Origin: an uncultured Clostridia bacterium
GTDB lineage: Bacteria > Bacillota > Clostridia > Lachnospirales > Anaerotignaceae
Reading direction: 5' to 3'
Assembly (NCBI GenBank): GCA_944377425.1
Contig: CALWEX010000085.1
Coordinates: 1 to 64,000 of the forward strand
DNA length: 64,000 nucleotides
The first letter of the stretch is position 1; the number at the start of each line of letters is the position of its first letter. A program made the translations under genes and the position numbers. Below, one piece after another: positions 34,945 through 44,318 of the stretch. A model generated the notes under the pieces. The model searched no databases. It had not been told where the DNA came from and saw only the letters and a program-made list of their open reading frames with translations.

Positions 34945-36509
34945 GAATTACCACCTCTCTTTAAAATTTTAGATGCTATGCCAATAGAAAAACGCATTGA
35001 GTTAATTTTTAATATAATGGCACAAGCTCCGTATATAATCATACCTGACATAACAGAACATGCCGCAATTATTATGTTTGATATAAGTCCGTCGTCCAAA
35101 AATCCTGCAACCCATTTTCTAATTATAACTACAGTAACAGCCATAAACACCGACGAAATACACATTTTTATTATTTCCTTAACAAATGCGCCTGTTATTA
35201 TTTTGCTCTCCTTTTGCATAGGAATAAAAAGTATAACCGCCGCTACCGTTTGAGAAACAGCAGAAGCTATAGCCAGTCCGCCTACGTCCATACTGTCTGT
35301 TAAAGCTATACACAGCAAAACATTAACACCTATTGATATAAGTCCGCTTATTAACGGCATTTTACCCTTTTGCCTTGCGTAAAAAGCACGGCTTAATATA
35401 TTTTGTACACCAAAGCCCGGCATACCAAGGCTGAAATAAAACAGTGCTCTTGATGTTATCTCAGTCGCAAAATCGTCAAACTTTCCACGCTGGTAAATTA
35501 TTTTTATAACCGGCTCACTTAATATCATAAGGCCTAATGTCATAGGTATAATTAAAAACGCCATTGCTTCCAGTGTACCTGCTATTGTTTTACTGAAGCT
35601 TTCTCCATCTTTATCAATAGACATTCTTGAAAGCCTCGGAAAAATAACGTTTGCTATAGAAAGCACAAAAACCCCTACTATTATAGAATACACCGTATTA
35701 GCATAATTAATGGCTGATACACCTGAACCATCAAAAAGTCCCGAAGCAAAGTTAGTGTTAATGGCAAGGTTTATAGGCTGTACCCATGTGCCTACCATAA
35801 CTGGCAGCATAAGAACAAGTATCTTTTTTAAGCCTTCGTCTTTAATGTTTATATAAAACTTATATTTATACCCCTTTTTCATTAAAGATGGTATCTGTAT
35901 AAGTGCCTGCATTGCCCAACCTATAAGAAAGGCTATTGTTAAACCATATACTCCAAACCTATCGTTAAAAAATACAAAATAAACTATAATAACCAAGTTA
36001 GAGGCTATACTCATAGCCGCCGGAACATTGAACTCGTCCATTGACTGAAGTATACCTACAAAAGAGAAAGCTATTCCTGTAAATATTGTAGTTGGAAAAA
36101 GTACCCTTAAAAGAGTTGTACATAAAGCTGCCGTTTGCTCGTCAAATCCCCTTGCAAAAAGTGTTGTAAGGTACGGAGCAAATATAATGCCTAAAACAGT
36201 AATAATAGTTGTTAATATGCCTATAAGCGTAACAAAATTGCTTGATAACAGGAATGCCTCTTTTTTCCCTTTCTTTTTCATATACTCGTTAAAAACGGGT
36301 ATAAAACTTGCAGAAATTGCCGAAGCAAATACCACATCAAAAAATATACGCGGTATTTGGCTTGCTGCCACAAAGGCGCTGGCTTCCATGCCTACTGAAA
36401 AATTGCCGGCCAAAAACATTTCCCTTACAAGACCAAGTATTTTGCCTATAAGAGTTATAACCATCATTAAGCCAGCTGCTTTAACAGCGCTTTTGCTGTC
36501 ATTTTCCAT
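34941..36509 (-). CDS. murJ: lipid II flippase MurJ
   Basis: A 522-residue MOP-family flippase with about fourteen transmembrane segments. Conserved pieces include GKILGLVREMFLAGNFG-like GKILGLVREMF near 20, ARGFDEQTAAL, PRLSRM and QRGKFD with the functional arginine. It moves lipid II, or the lipid-linked polymer intermediate, across the membrane. Start ATG 36509 (MENDSK) is preferred to an in-frame TTG at 36539. It heads the polymer operon and may serve that polymer rather than peptidoglycan. Confidence 0.88.
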   Translation of the reverse strand: MENDSKSAVKAAGLMMVITLIGKILGLVREMFLAGNFSVGMEASAFVAASQIPRIFFDVVFASAISASFIPVFNEYMKKKGKKEAFLLSSNFVTLIGILTTIITVLGIIFAPYLTTLFARGFDEQTAALCTTLLRVLFPTTIFTGIAFSFVGILQSMDEFNVPAAMSIASNLVIIVYFVFFNDRFGVYGLTIAFLIGWAMQALIQIPSLMKKGYKYKFYINIKDEGLKKILVLMLPVMVGTWVQPINLAINTNFASGLFDGSGVSAINYANTVYSIIVGVFVLSIANVIFPRLSRMSIDKDGESFSKTIAGTLEAMAFLIIPMTLGLMILSEPVIKIIYQRGKFDDFATEITSRALFYFSLGMPGFGVQNILSRAFYARQKGKMPLISGLISIGVNVLLCIALTDSMDVGGLAIASAVSQTVAAVILFIPMQKESKIITGAFVKEIIKMCISSVFMAVTVVIIRKWVAGFLDDGLISNIIIAACSVMSGMIIYGACAIILKINSMRFSIGIASKILKRGGNS

Positions 36510-36569
36510 ATATATTAACCACTCCAAACAAATTGGCAAATTAAAGCTGCCAAACCTTTTTTAGATAAT

Positions 36570-36598
36570 ATAATATACTAAAACACAAGCTTTGTAAA
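36570..36598 (-). promoter_or_regulatory. promoter of the murJ-tagA operon
   Basis: TTTACA (36598-36593), 17-base spacer, TATTAT (36575-36570) on the minus strand, about 60 bases before murJ. Each hexamer matches the consensus at five of six positions. Confidence 0.65.
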
Positions 36599-36626
36599 AT
36601 AATATTATTAAAGTTTAACAAAACTT

Positions 36627-36652
36627 AAGCGTGCCGTTTAATCAGCACGCTT
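36627..36652 (-). terminator. terminator of ftsZ
   Basis: AAGCGTGC / GCACGCTT stem with a 10-base loop, followed by AAGTTTTG and a second small stem (AAGTTTT / AAACTT) on the minus strand. The U-run is short, so termination may be partial. Confidence 0.6.
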
Positions 36653-36724
36653 ACTCTTTTAGAATATAAATAAATCAGGTTTAAATTAAATTTTTATATT
36701 TATTAAAACCGTGCGCATTAATAA

Positions 36725-37954
36725 TTATGACTTTTTACGAAGGAAAGACGGTATATGTATTTCGCCCTCATCTTCAAAGCTATAAACAGACCTTCTTGGC
36801 TTTTCTGCTTCAGGTTCCCTTGCAGTTTCTTCCTGTCTGTACTCAGAAGATGTATTTTCCTGTTCCTGATTGCTTTGTGCGTCTTGGCCATAATCATATC
36901 TTGGAGCCCTGTCATAACCAGAGCTGTCCCTAAGACTTCTTTCAGATCCGGCAAAATCAAAAGCGCTTCTTAAGCTCTTTGGAGGAAGGCCTTTTTCTTC
37001 ATCCTCAAAGCCTGTAGCTATTACTGTAACAACAACCTCGTCTTTAAGGTTCTCGTTAATTGTAGTACCGAATATAATCTCTGCATCCGGGTCGATAGCT
37101 TCTTTAATAAGGTTAGCTGCCTCATCTGCCTCAAGAAGTCCAAGATTCTCATCACCGGCAAAATTAATAAGCACATACTTAGCGCCGTTAATCTTTGTTT
37201 CAAGAAGTGGACTCTGGATAGCTGCTTTAACAGCGATTTCTGCCTTATCTTCGCCTGTACCATGGCCGATACCCATATGAGCCACGCCTTTTCCAGACAT
37301 AACTGTTTTAACATCGGCAAAGTCAAGGTTAATAACACCAGGTTTAGAAATAAGGTCTGCTATACCCTGAACACCTTGTCTTAAAATCTCATCAGCCTTT
37401 CTGAATGAGTCTATAATGCTTGTCTTTTTATCAATAATGGCAAGAAGTCTTTGGTTAGGTATAATTACAAGAGTGTCTACATTCTTTCTAAGCTCAGTTA
37501 AACCTCTTTCGGCGTTAGACATTCTTTTCTTACCCTCAAAATTAAACGGCTTTGTTACAACAGCAACTGTAAGTATACCCATTGATTTTGAAATTTCAGC
37601 TATTTTAGGTGCAGCTCCAGTACCTGTACCGCCGCCCATTCCGGCTGTAATAAATACCATATCAGCACCGCTTAAAGACTTAGAAACCTCTTCTTTAGTT
37701 TCTTCAGCTGATTTTTCGCCAATTTCAGGATTTCCGCCTGCGCCGAGTCCTTTTGTAAGTTTTTCACCAATCTGTATTTTTGTCGGAGCCTTAGATTTTG
37801 ATAAATCCTGAACATCTGTATTTACAGCTATAAATTCAACTCCGTCCATATTATCTTCAATCATTCTGTCAACAGCGTTATTCCCGCCTCCGCCGACACC
37901 TACTACTTTAATTACTGCCGCATTGCCCTGGCTTACAAATTCGAGCACAGCCAT
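36725..37954 (-). CDS. ftsZ: cell division protein FtsZ
   Basis: A 409-residue tubulin homologue that forms the cytokinetic ring. The GTP-binding tubulin motif [12 protein letters not shown] is at about 104-115, and [15 protein letters not shown] opens the fold. The T7-loop region NLDFADVK and the C-terminal core domain end near 315. A variable linker rich in Glu, Gln and Tyr precedes the conserved terminal peptide [11 protein letters not shown], which binds FtsA/SepF-type partners. The FtsZ gene is alone, with its own promoter and terminator. SepF is about 16 kb away. Confidence 0.97.
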   Translation of the reverse strand: MAVLEFVSQGNAAVIKVVGVGGGGNNAVDRMIEDNMDGVEFIAVNTDVQDLSKSKAPTKIQIGEKLTKGLGAGGNPEIGEKSAEETKEEVSKSLSGADMVFITAGMGGGTGTGAAPKIAEISKSMGILTVAVVTKPFNFEGKKRMSNAERGLTELRKNVDTLVIIPNQRLLAIIDKKTSIIDSFRKADEILRQGVQGIADLISKPGVINLDFADVKTVMSGKGVAHMGIGHGTGEDKAEIAVKAAIQSPLLETKINGAKYVLINFAGDENLGLLEADEAANLIKEAIDPDAEIIFGTTINENLKDEVVVTVIATGFEDEEKGLPPKSLRSAFDFAGSERSLRDSSGYDRAPRYDYGQDAQSNQEQENTSSEYRQEETAREPEAEKPRRSVYSFEDEGEIHIPSFLRKKS

Positions 37955-38035
37955 TACCTCCCCATATATTCTAAAAGAAGAAATTATTTTTTATTTAATG
38001 TAATCTGATTTATATGTATAAATCAATCAAAGCGA

Positions 38036-38053
38036 TACTATAATCATATAGTA
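38036..38053. repeat. inverted repeat in the ftsZ leader
   Basis: TACTATA-ATCA-TATAGTA, 7-bp arms around four bases, about 50 bases downstream of the predicted ftsZ promoter. Suited to be an operator or an mRNA hairpin; nothing shows which. Confidence 0.4.
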
Positions 38054-38098
38054 CCTCTATTTTGATAATTGCCTAAAAACACAAAAATTACATTATAT

Positions 38099-38127
38099 AT
38101 TCTATCCTTTTTTTTACCGTAATTCAA
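38099..38127 (-). promoter_or_regulatory. promoter of ftsZ
   Basis: TTGAAT (38127-38122), 17-base spacer, TAGAAT (38104-38099) on the minus strand, giving a leader of about 140 bases. Both hexamers are near consensus. Confidence 0.65.
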
Positions 38128-38223
38128 CTAAAATCTTATAATATAAAAATTTTTTTGTTATTATGGTGCCAAAAAGTCCTATAATGTCACAAAAATAAAA
38201 AGTTTTATACAATAAACACCAAA

Positions 38224-38949
38224 TTATTCTTCGCCGCTTTCTGTTTCAGAAGCATACTGATATGTAAAAGATTGAGTATAAGGCTCAATTACTACCTCTT
38301 CTTCCTGGCTTACATCAATGGAAAAGCCCCAAGGCAAAAGCGAGTCTATAACTCCGCCTTTAAATCTAAGAGCTGACTCAAGAACCTCTGGGTCGCCTAT
38401 TGCCTTAATTACAAATGGTGCCGAAATTCTTACACCGTTTACATTTATAATAGAGCCTGCGCATTTAATTGAGCTTCGTGATGTTATTCTTTGGCCATTT
38501 ATAGAAACCGCCTCTGCTCCAGCGCTGTTAAGCTCGTTTACAAACAAAAGCAAGTCCTCATCATGAATAACAAAAGATGCCGAAGCTGCACCTGTAGCAT
38601 CAGCTTTGCTATCGTTTACAGTTACAACAATACCTTTTCCTTTAAGCTCTGTTTCGCCAGAAGCTTTCCTTGTATCCTCAAGCTCTTCTTTCATTAATTT
38701 AAGAGCAGCGTTGTCTTTTGATACTGCGTCTTCATAGTCCGAAACCATTTTGTTTTTAAGCTCAATTTCATCCATTAATTCTTTGTTTTTCTCATCAGCA
38801 CTTTTTAAAAGCTGTGTTAAATTATTGATATTGTCTATCTGTGCCTCATTAATTTTGGTATAGGCCAGTACCAATGCTGCGCATGACAAAAAGCCAATAC
38901 ATATACACACAGCAGAGGTTATAACAATATCACGTTTAAACTTAATCAA
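38224..38949 (-). CDS. DUF881 family division-cluster protein
   Basis: A 241-residue protein: one N-terminal membrane segment (about 7-27), a coiled coil (about 30-80, NNLTQLLKSADEKNKELMDE) and an extracellular DUF881 domain with KGIVVTVND, ELNSAGAEAVSINGQRI, then CAGSIINVNGVRI and PFVIKAIGDPE. The family (YlxW/YlxX) is found between ftsQ and ftsZ in many Firmicutes; its role is unproven. No ATG fits; TTG 38949 behind GGGAG is chosen. It overlaps nothing but lies 16 bases after ftsQ. Confidence 0.8.
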   Translation of the reverse strand: MIKFKRDIVITSAVCICIGFLSCAALVLAYTKINEAQIDNINNLTQLLKSADEKNKELMDEIELKNKMVSDYEDAVSKDNAALKLMKEELEDTRKASGETELKGKGIVVTVNDSKADATGAASASFVIHDEDLLLFVNELNSAGAEAVSINGQRITSRSSIKCAGSIINVNGVRISAPFVIKAIGDPEVLESALRFKGGVIDSLLPWGFSIDVSQEEEVVIEPYTQSFTYQYASETESGEE

Positions 38950-38965
38950 AAAACTACATCTCCCA

Positions 38966-39736
38966 TCATGTAAGGTACTTAAACACAATCGGCTTTGATA
39001 AGTCGCTTAAGTCAAGAACGCCTCTGTCATTAGGGCCAAGATTTTTCACCACTTCAGCCATAGTACGTATTTTCTGGTCTCCGTTTGACATATCGCCCAA
39101 ATTAACCTCGATATTATTTACATAAGCAATTACCTTACTTACATCACTTACATCAATTTTAACTACAATATCCAAAAGCTCATATTTGTTCATAAGCTGC
39201 GCTATTGTAACCATTATATCAAAAGCTTCTTTGTTCTCGGCATTTATTTTATCTCCCAGAACAAATGTGTCAAACTTAAGACCATAAACAACAGGAAGTG
39301 CTGATGACATTTGACTGTTAATTTCTAAAACACGGCCATACTCGTCTATGTATAGGTATGAACCCATATAAGGCACATACCCTCTGACTTTTCTTTCTGT
39401 AATATCAATCTTAATTGTGTCAGGAAATTTATACGATATATCGTAATCCTCTATATAATGGTTGTTTTTAAGAACTTTAGAAGCCGCAAATCTGTTAAAG
39501 AGAAATAAATTTTTGCCAATTTTTAAATTAAGCATAGTACACAACTCATCTTTTGAGTACTTATCCATTGTTGTAATTTCTATATTCTTTATAGAAAACA
39601 CCGGCGAAAGCATAAAAAGTACTGCGCACAAAAGTACACATAAAATCACTGCTGCCTTTTTAGTATTTAAAGGTTTTCTTTTTCTTTTTTTAAAATGTTT
39701 ATTTTCAATGCCGTTTTCATGTTTGTTTTTACTCAT
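38966..39736 (-). CDS. ftsQ: cell division protein FtsQ/DivIB
   Basis: A 256-residue bitopic protein. The basic cytoplasmic tail (KHFKKRKRKPLNTKK) leads into a membrane segment (about 28-47), followed by a POTRA domain (about 50-120; FSIKNIEITTMDKYSKDEL) and a beta domain. It links the divisome to septal wall synthesis. Start at ATG 39736 behind AGGTGA; a GTG nine bases earlier overlaps murA. Order murA-ftsQ-DUF881-ftsZ is conserved in Clostridia. Confidence 0.92.
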   Translation of the reverse strand: MSKNKHENGIENKHFKKRKRKPLNTKKAAVILCVLLCAVLFMLSPVFSIKNIEITTMDKYSKDELCTMLNLKIGKNLFLFNRFAASKVLKNNHYIEDYDISYKFPDTIKIDITERKVRGYVPYMGSYLYIDEYGRVLEINSQMSSALPVVYGLKFDTFVLGDKINAENKEAFDIMVTIAQLMNKYELLDIVVKIDVSDVSKVIAYVNNIEVNLGDMSNGDQKIRTMAEVVKNLGPNDRGVLDLSDLSKPIVFKYLT

Positions 39737-39741
39737 AGCAG

Positions 39742-40995
39742 TCACCTGCTTTCATACCTAACATTAACACCTAAATCAGAAAAACTTTTATCTACAGCCT
39801 CATAACCTCTTTTTATATATTCCGCTCCGTTTACAACAGACATTCCGTCACAAGCAAGAGCTGCTATTATAAGTCCTGCTCCTGCACGTAAATCAAAAGC
39901 CGTAAGCTCTCTTGCTTCAAGTTTCGTGACTCCTTTAATTGTAGCTACTGAGCCTTCTATCTCTATATCCGCACCCATTTTATTAAGCTCAAGGGCATGG
40001 TTAAACCTGTTTTCAAACACTGACTCATTAATAATACTTGTTCCTTGTGCCAATGTCAATACACTCATAAGCTGCGGCTGCATGTCGGTAGGGAAATACG
40101 GATAGACACCTGTTTTCACATTTTGCGGTATAATATCCTTTCCCGACGACTTTACATAAATTCCGCCATCACAAAACGATATTTTGCATCCAATATTTCC
40201 AAAAACATCAATAACTTTTTTCATATGCGCAACATTCGCGTTTTTTAAAAAAATTTCTCCTCCAACACATCCACAAGCTGCAATATAAGTTCCGGCTTCT
40301 ATTCTATCGGGTATAATTTTGAATTCTGTATCATTAAACTCATCTGTTCCGCTAACAGTTATTTTTCCGTTTTCACAAACTGTTTTAGCACCAATAGAAG
40401 TTAAAAACTCAGCTAAGCATTCAATCTCTGGCTCACATGCCGCATTTCTGATTATAGTTTTGCCTTTTGCGCAGGCTGATGCCAACATTATATTTTCTGT
40501 AGCGCCAACACTCGGAAATCTTAAGTTAATCTCGCACGGCTTCATTGCAGATGCACTGCATGAAAAACAGTTTAGACCCTCTGTTATAACAACTCCCATT
40601 TGTTCTAACGCCTCAATATGAATATCAAGTGGTCTTTTGCCTATTCTACAGCCGCCCGGTTTTGATATAACTGCTTTTTTAAACCTGCCACAGAAAGCCC
40701 CCATAAATATTATAGAAGAACGCATTCTGCCTGTCAGCTCATCATCAATTACTATAAACCTTGCCTGCGATGAATCCACAATTACAGTTGAGCCATCCCA
40801 TTTAATTTTACAGCCGGCTTTTTCCAGTATATGGCAGGTATTAAAAACATCTGTTATTTTTGGGCAGTTATGAATAACATTCAGCCCTGAATTAATAATA
40901 CACCCGCACAAAACAGGAAGAGCGGCATTTTTACTGCCATGAATATCGGTAATGCCAAAAAGCTTTTTACCGCCGTAAACAATATATCTGCCCAT
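39742..40995 (-). CDS. murA: UDP-N-acetylglucosamine 1-carboxyvinyltransferase
   Basis: A 417-residue enzyme for the first committed step of peptidoglycan synthesis, transfer of enolpyruvate from PEP to UDP-GlcNAc. The catalytic cysteine lies in GGCRIGKRPLDIH, and the enzyme has the expected inside-out barrel repeats (HGSKNAALPVLCG at the start, FPTDMQPQLMSVLTLAQG near 308). The cysteine predicts fosfomycin sensitivity. Length normal. It lies 42 bases after trmD, which is unusual because trmD is normally followed by rplS. Confidence 0.95.
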   Translation of the reverse strand: MGRYIVYGGKKLFGITDIHGSKNAALPVLCGCIINSGLNVIHNCPKITDVFNTCHILEKAGCKIKWDGSTVIVDSSQARFIVIDDELTGRMRSSIIFMGAFCGRFKKAVISKPGGCRIGKRPLDIHIEALEQMGVVITEGLNCFSCSASAMKPCEINLRFPSVGATENIMLASACAKGKTIIRNAACEPEIECLAEFLTSIGAKTVCENGKITVSGTDEFNDTEFKIIPDRIEAGTYIAACGCVGGEIFLKNANVAHMKKVIDVFGNIGCKISFCDGGIYVKSSGKDIIPQNVKTGVYPYFPTDMQPQLMSVLTLAQGTSIINESVFENRFNHALELNKMGADIEIEGSVATIKGVTKLEARELTAFDLRAGAGLIIAALACDGMSVVNGAEYIKRGYEAVDKSFSDLGVNVRYESR

Positions 40996-41037
40996 TTAAT
41001 CATATCCCGGATACATGTTTACTACTATTATAACAAC

Positions 41038-41784
41038 TTATTCAATATTAGTGTCTGTACTATTTTCGATAATATAAGATTTTAAAAAATCAGAGTCCTT
41101 TTTACTTAGTTTAATACTCTCTAAAATATCAGGACGCTTATTATAAGTTCTTATTATAGACTGTTCATGCCGCCATTTATTAACTTTTGCGTGGTCGCCG
41201 CTTAAAAGTATAGGTGGAACTTTACGACCCATAAATTCCGGCGGACGTGTATACTGCGGATATTCTAAAAGCCCGTCTGAAAAGCTTTCATCCATAAAAG
41301 ATTCTTCTTTACCCAAAACACCAGGTTTAAGCCTTGCTACAGCATCTATAACAGCCATGGCGGCCAATTCTCCGCCTGTAAGCACAAAGTCACCCATAGA
41401 TATTTCGTCTGTAACTATTTCTTCTATTACTCTTTCGTCTATGCCTTCATAATGTCCGCATATAATAACAATATTTTCTTCTTTGGATAACTCTTTGGCT
41501 ATTTCCTGATTAAATGGCTTTCCCTGAGGAGTCATGTATACAACTCTGGCTTTTTCGACATTAAGGCTTTTATAAGCATCATAAACCGGCTGAGGCTTCA
41601 TAACCATACCTGCCCCACCGCCGTAAGGATAATCGTCTACATGACGATGCTTATCATTAGAAAAATCGCGTATATCCACAGTTTTTATGCTAATTAAACC
41701 TTCCTTTTGTGCCCTGCCCATAATACTGTAGCTCATGCACTCATCAATCATCTGGGTAAAAAGCGTAAGCACATAAAAGTTCAT
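41038..41784 (-). CDS. trmD: tRNA (guanine37-N1)-methyltransferase
   Basis: A 248-residue SPOUT methyltransferase that methylates G37 next to the anticodon to prevent frameshifting. The trefoil-knot SAM site reads VIICGHYEGIDERVIEEIV and SMGDFVLTGGELA; NFYVLTLF at the start and HADDYPYGGG-like HVDDYPYGGGAGMVM near 48 are typical. It overlaps nothing, with rimM ending 1 base upstream. Confidence 0.95.
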   Translation of the reverse strand: MNFYVLTLFTQMIDECMSYSIMGRAQKEGLISIKTVDIRDFSNDKHRHVDDYPYGGGAGMVMKPQPVYDAYKSLNVEKARVVYMTPQGKPFNQEIAKELSKEENIVIICGHYEGIDERVIEEIVTDEISMGDFVLTGGELAAMAVIDAVARLKPGVLGKEESFMDESFSDGLLEYPQYTRPPEFMGRKVPPILLSGDHAKVNKWRHEQSIIRTYNKRPDILESIKLSKKDSDFLKSYIIENSTDTNIE

Positions 41785-41785
41785 A

Positions 41786-42295
41786 TTACATCATTCCCTC
41801 TAAAAGCTTAACAGTCATTTTGTTTTCTTTAACATTAACATCAATAATACATTCTTTTATAGCTGGTATTAATATGTCATTTTTAGGTTTATCATCACGC
41901 TTAACAACATACACATCATTAGCCGCTGTAAAGAATATATCATCAATTTTGCCTAAATGTACCCCGTCTGTTGTGTATACTTCCATGTCGTAAAGGTCAC
42001 GGGTATAGTATTCATTTTCTTCAAGGGGAAGTGCCTTATCATCCGGTATAAGTATGCTGGCGCCTCTGTATTTCTCGGCTACATTTATATCATCAATTTC
42101 TTTTACTGTAAGAAGCACCATGTTTTTTTGATATGCAACTTTGTTTACAGTAAAAGTTTCTTTTTTTCCGTTTAAATCAAATATAACTTCTTTAAGCAGT
42201 TCGAATCTTTTTACATCGTCTGTTGTTGGAAACACCTTTACTGTTCCACGTATACCATGTGTTGATGTAATTTTCCCTATACAGAAAAAACCCAC
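41786..42295 (-). CDS. rimM: ribosome maturation factor RimM
   Basis: A 169-residue 30S assembly factor that binds ribosomal protein S19. The N-terminal domain shows GKITSTHGIRGTVKVFPTTD and the C-terminal PRC barrel has YYTRDLYDMEVYTTDG, GKIDDIFFTAANDVYVV and LIPAIKECI. It is directly followed by trmD. Tandem hairpins stand before it, with no room for a separate promoter beyond them. Confidence 0.93.
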   Translation of the reverse strand: MGFFCIGKITSTHGIRGTVKVFPTTDDVKRFELLKEVIFDLNGKKETFTVNKVAYQKNMVLLTVKEIDDINVAEKYRGASILIPDDKALPLEENEYYTRDLYDMEVYTTDGVHLGKIDDIFFTAANDVYVVKRDDKPKNDILIPAIKECIIDVNVKENKMTVKLLEGMM

Positions 42296-42324
42296 TTAAA
42301 AACCTCCCTAATTATAACAAATAT

Positions 42325-42351
42325 ATAAAAATGCGGGCTTTAGCGCCCGCA
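42325..42351 (-). terminator. hairpin just before rimM
   Basis: UGCGGGC-GCUAAA-GCCCGCA followed by UUUUUAUAU on the minus strand, ending 30 bases before rimM. It looks like an intrinsic terminator, second of two in tandem. Confidence 0.75.
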
Positions 42352-42374
42352 CACTATTTAACCTAAATATTAAT

Positions 42375-42404
42375 AAAAGCCTCGATTTAAAAACCGGGGC
42401 TTTT
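42375..42404 (-). terminator. terminator after khpA
   Basis: AAAAGCCCCG / CGAGGCUUUU (one wobble) around a 10-base loop, then AUUAAU. It lies about 27 bases past the khpA stop and closes the ffh-rpsP-khpA run. Confidence 0.75.
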
Positions 42405-42430
42405 ATTTAAACAGTCGACGTTTGTGCTCT

Positions 42431-42661
42431 TTACTGTACTATTTCTACTACAATATGCTTATCCTCATGGACAGCAGCCGCTTTAACGACTGTTCGGATG
42501 GCTTTTGCAATTCTGCCCTGTTTGCCAATTACTTTACCCATATCATCAGGTGCTACCTTAAGCTCAAGAACAAGTGATTTTTCGCCCTGAACCTCTGTAA
42601 CTACCACGTCTTCTGGATGGTCAACAAGGTTTTTTGCAATAACTTCCAGTAACTCTTTCAT
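42431..42661 (-). CDS. khpA: KH-domain RNA-binding protein KhpA
   Basis: A 76-residue protein that is one KH domain: ELKVAPDDMGKVIGKQGRIA contains the GxxG loop (GKQG). KhpA pairs with KhpB/EloR in Firmicutes and affects small-RNA use and cell elongation. Start at ATG 42661 behind GGGAGG; two upstream in-frame codons overlap that site. It lies 26 bases after rpsP. Confidence 0.93.
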   Translation of the reverse strand: MKELLEVIAKNLVDHPEDVVVTEVQGEKSLVLELKVAPDDMGKVIGKQGRIAKAIRTVVKAAAVHEDKHIVVEIVQ

Positions 42662-42687
42662 ATACATCCTCCCGAGGAAGAAGAAAA

Positions 42688-42936
42688 TCAATCTTTGATA
42701 ACGCCAGCTTTCTTTAATAAAGCCTTAACAGTATCTGATGGCTGAGCACCGTTTGCAATCCATTTAGCTGCTGCCTCAGCGTCTACCTTTAAAGCTGCTG
42801 GCTCAGTTGTTGGGTTGTAGTATCCGATTTCATCGATTGATTTGCTGTTTCTTGCTGATCTTGAATCAGCAACTACGATTCTATAGAAAGGAGCTTTTTT
42901 AGCACCTAATCTTTTTAATCTGATTCTTACTGACAT
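42688..42936 (-). CDS. rpsP: 30S ribosomal protein S16
   Basis: An 82-residue protein of the small subunit body. [20 protein letters not shown] and [20 protein letters not shown] are unmistakable. It follows ffh by 30 bases and shares its operon, as in many Firmicutes. Confidence 0.97.
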   Translation of the reverse strand: MSVRIRLKRLGAKKAPFYRIVVADSRSARNSKSIDEIGYYNPTTEPAALKVDAEAAAKWIANGAQPSDTVKALLKKAGVIKD

Positions 42937-42966
42937 TTCTTTTCACCTCCTGAAAAATAAACTATT

Positions 42967-44307
42967 TTATCTAAAAGGAAACTTAAATTTTCCTTTTTTA
43001 CCTTTAGTCATGCTAGATACCTGCTTAATCATTTTTTTCATTTCTTCAAACTGCTTAATAAGTCTGTTAACCTCAGCTATAGAGCGTCCGCTTCCCATAG
43101 CTATTCTTTTTTTGCGTGGGCCGTTAAGTATTGAAGGGTTAGTGCGTTCTTCCTTTGTCATAGACTGGATTATAGCCTCTACATGACCCATTTCTTTTTC
43201 GGCATCAACCTTATTTAAAGCATCCATATTAATGGCGTTCATACCAGGCATCATTCCAAGCAAGTCCTTAAGCGGACCCATTTGGCGTATTTTCTGCATT
43301 TGGCTTAAAAAGTCATCAAGAGTAAAATCATTTTCTCTTAACTTCTTTTCCATTTCAGCGGCTTCTTTAGCATCTATATTCTGCTGAGCCTTTTCAATAA
43401 GGGATAAAACATCGCCCATGCCCAGTATTCTAGAAGCCATACGGTCTGGATAAAACGGCTCTAAATCCTCAAGCTTTTCGCCCATACCGATATACTTTAT
43501 TGGCTTATTAGTAACACTTCTTACAGAAAGCGCCGCACCGCCTCTGGCGTCACCGTCAAGCTTTGTAAGTATAATACCATCTATTCCAAGCTGCCCGTCA
43601 AAGCCTTCTGCAACAGTTACGGCGTCCTGACCTGTCATAGCGTCTACAACAAGAAGTATTTCCTGTGGCTTAACAGCATCTTTAATATCTTTCAGCTCGT
43701 CCATAAGCTCTTCGTTTATGTGAAGACGTCCGGCTGTATCTATAAGTATAACATCGTTTCTGTTTTGCTCGGCATATTCCAAAGCTTTTTTTGAAATTTC
43801 AACAGGACTAACCTTATCGCCCATTTCAAAAACTGGTATATCGTAAGTTTTGCCTACAACTTGGAGCTGTTTAATAGCTGCTGGTCTGTAAACGTCGCAG
43901 GCTACAAGCAATGGCTTTTTGCCCTGCTTTCTTAAAAGTCCGGCAAGCTTGCCGCTTGTGGTTGTTTTACCAGCACCCTGAAGTCCTACCATCATATAAA
44001 CTGTAGGCGGATGGTTTGCAAATGTGAGCTTGCTTTGGGTACTGCCCATAAGCTCAATAAGTTCTTCATTTACTATTTTTATAACTTGCTGGCCTGGAGT
44101 AAGGCTTTCCATAACCTCACTGCCTATGGCTCTTTCAGTCACGTTATTAATAAACCGCTTTACTATTTTAAAGTTAACATCGGCCTCAAGAAGGGCTATT
44201 TTAACTTCACGCATAGCCGCTTTAACATCGGCTTCCGTAAGTTTTCCCTTACCCCTAAGCTGTTTGAAAACTTCTTGCAGTTTATTAGAAAGATTTTCAA
44301 ATGCCAT
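42967..44307 (-). CDS. ffh: signal recognition particle protein Ffh
   Basis: A 446-residue SRP54 GTPase. The N and G domains show the P-loop GLQGAGKTT, DTAGRLHIN, and TKLDGDARGGAALS; the methionine-rich M domain (about 300-446) binds SRP RNA and signal peptides (MQKIRQMGPLKDLLGMMPGM). It works with FtsY to deliver membrane proteins to SecYEG. Preceded 11 bases by ylxM, behind a strong promoter. The SRP RNA gene was not seen in the window. Confidence 0.97.
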   Translation of the reverse strand: MAFENLSNKLQEVFKQLRGKGKLTEADVKAAMREVKIALLEADVNFKIVKRFINNVTERAIGSEVMESLTPGQQVIKIVNEELIELMGSTQSKLTFANHPPTVYMMVGLQGAGKTTTSGKLAGLLRKQGKKPLLVACDVYRPAAIKQLQVVGKTYDIPVFEMGDKVSPVEISKKALEYAEQNRNDVILIDTAGRLHINEELMDELKDIKDAVKPQEILLVVDAMTGQDAVTVAEGFDGQLGIDGIILTKLDGDARGGAALSVRSVTNKPIKYIGMGEKLEDLEPFYPDRMASRILGMGDVLSLIEKAQQNIDAKEAAEMEKKLRENDFTLDDFLSQMQKIRQMGPLKDLLGMMPGMNAINMDALNKVDAEKEMGHVEAIIQSMTKEERTNPSILNGPRKKRIAMGSGRSIAEVNRLIKQFEEMKKMIKQVSSMTKGKKGKFKFPFR

Positions 44308-44318
44308 CAGGAAACCTC

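Noticed and set aside
37955-38223. Riboswitch or RNA leader before ftsZ beyond the palindrome
   Set aside because: No conserved riboswitch core was recognised; only a promoter and one short inverted repeat are supported.
42195-42215. A GTTCGAATC stretch resembling a tRNA T-loop
   Set aside because: It lies inside rimM and has no matching acceptor, D or anticodon stems around it.
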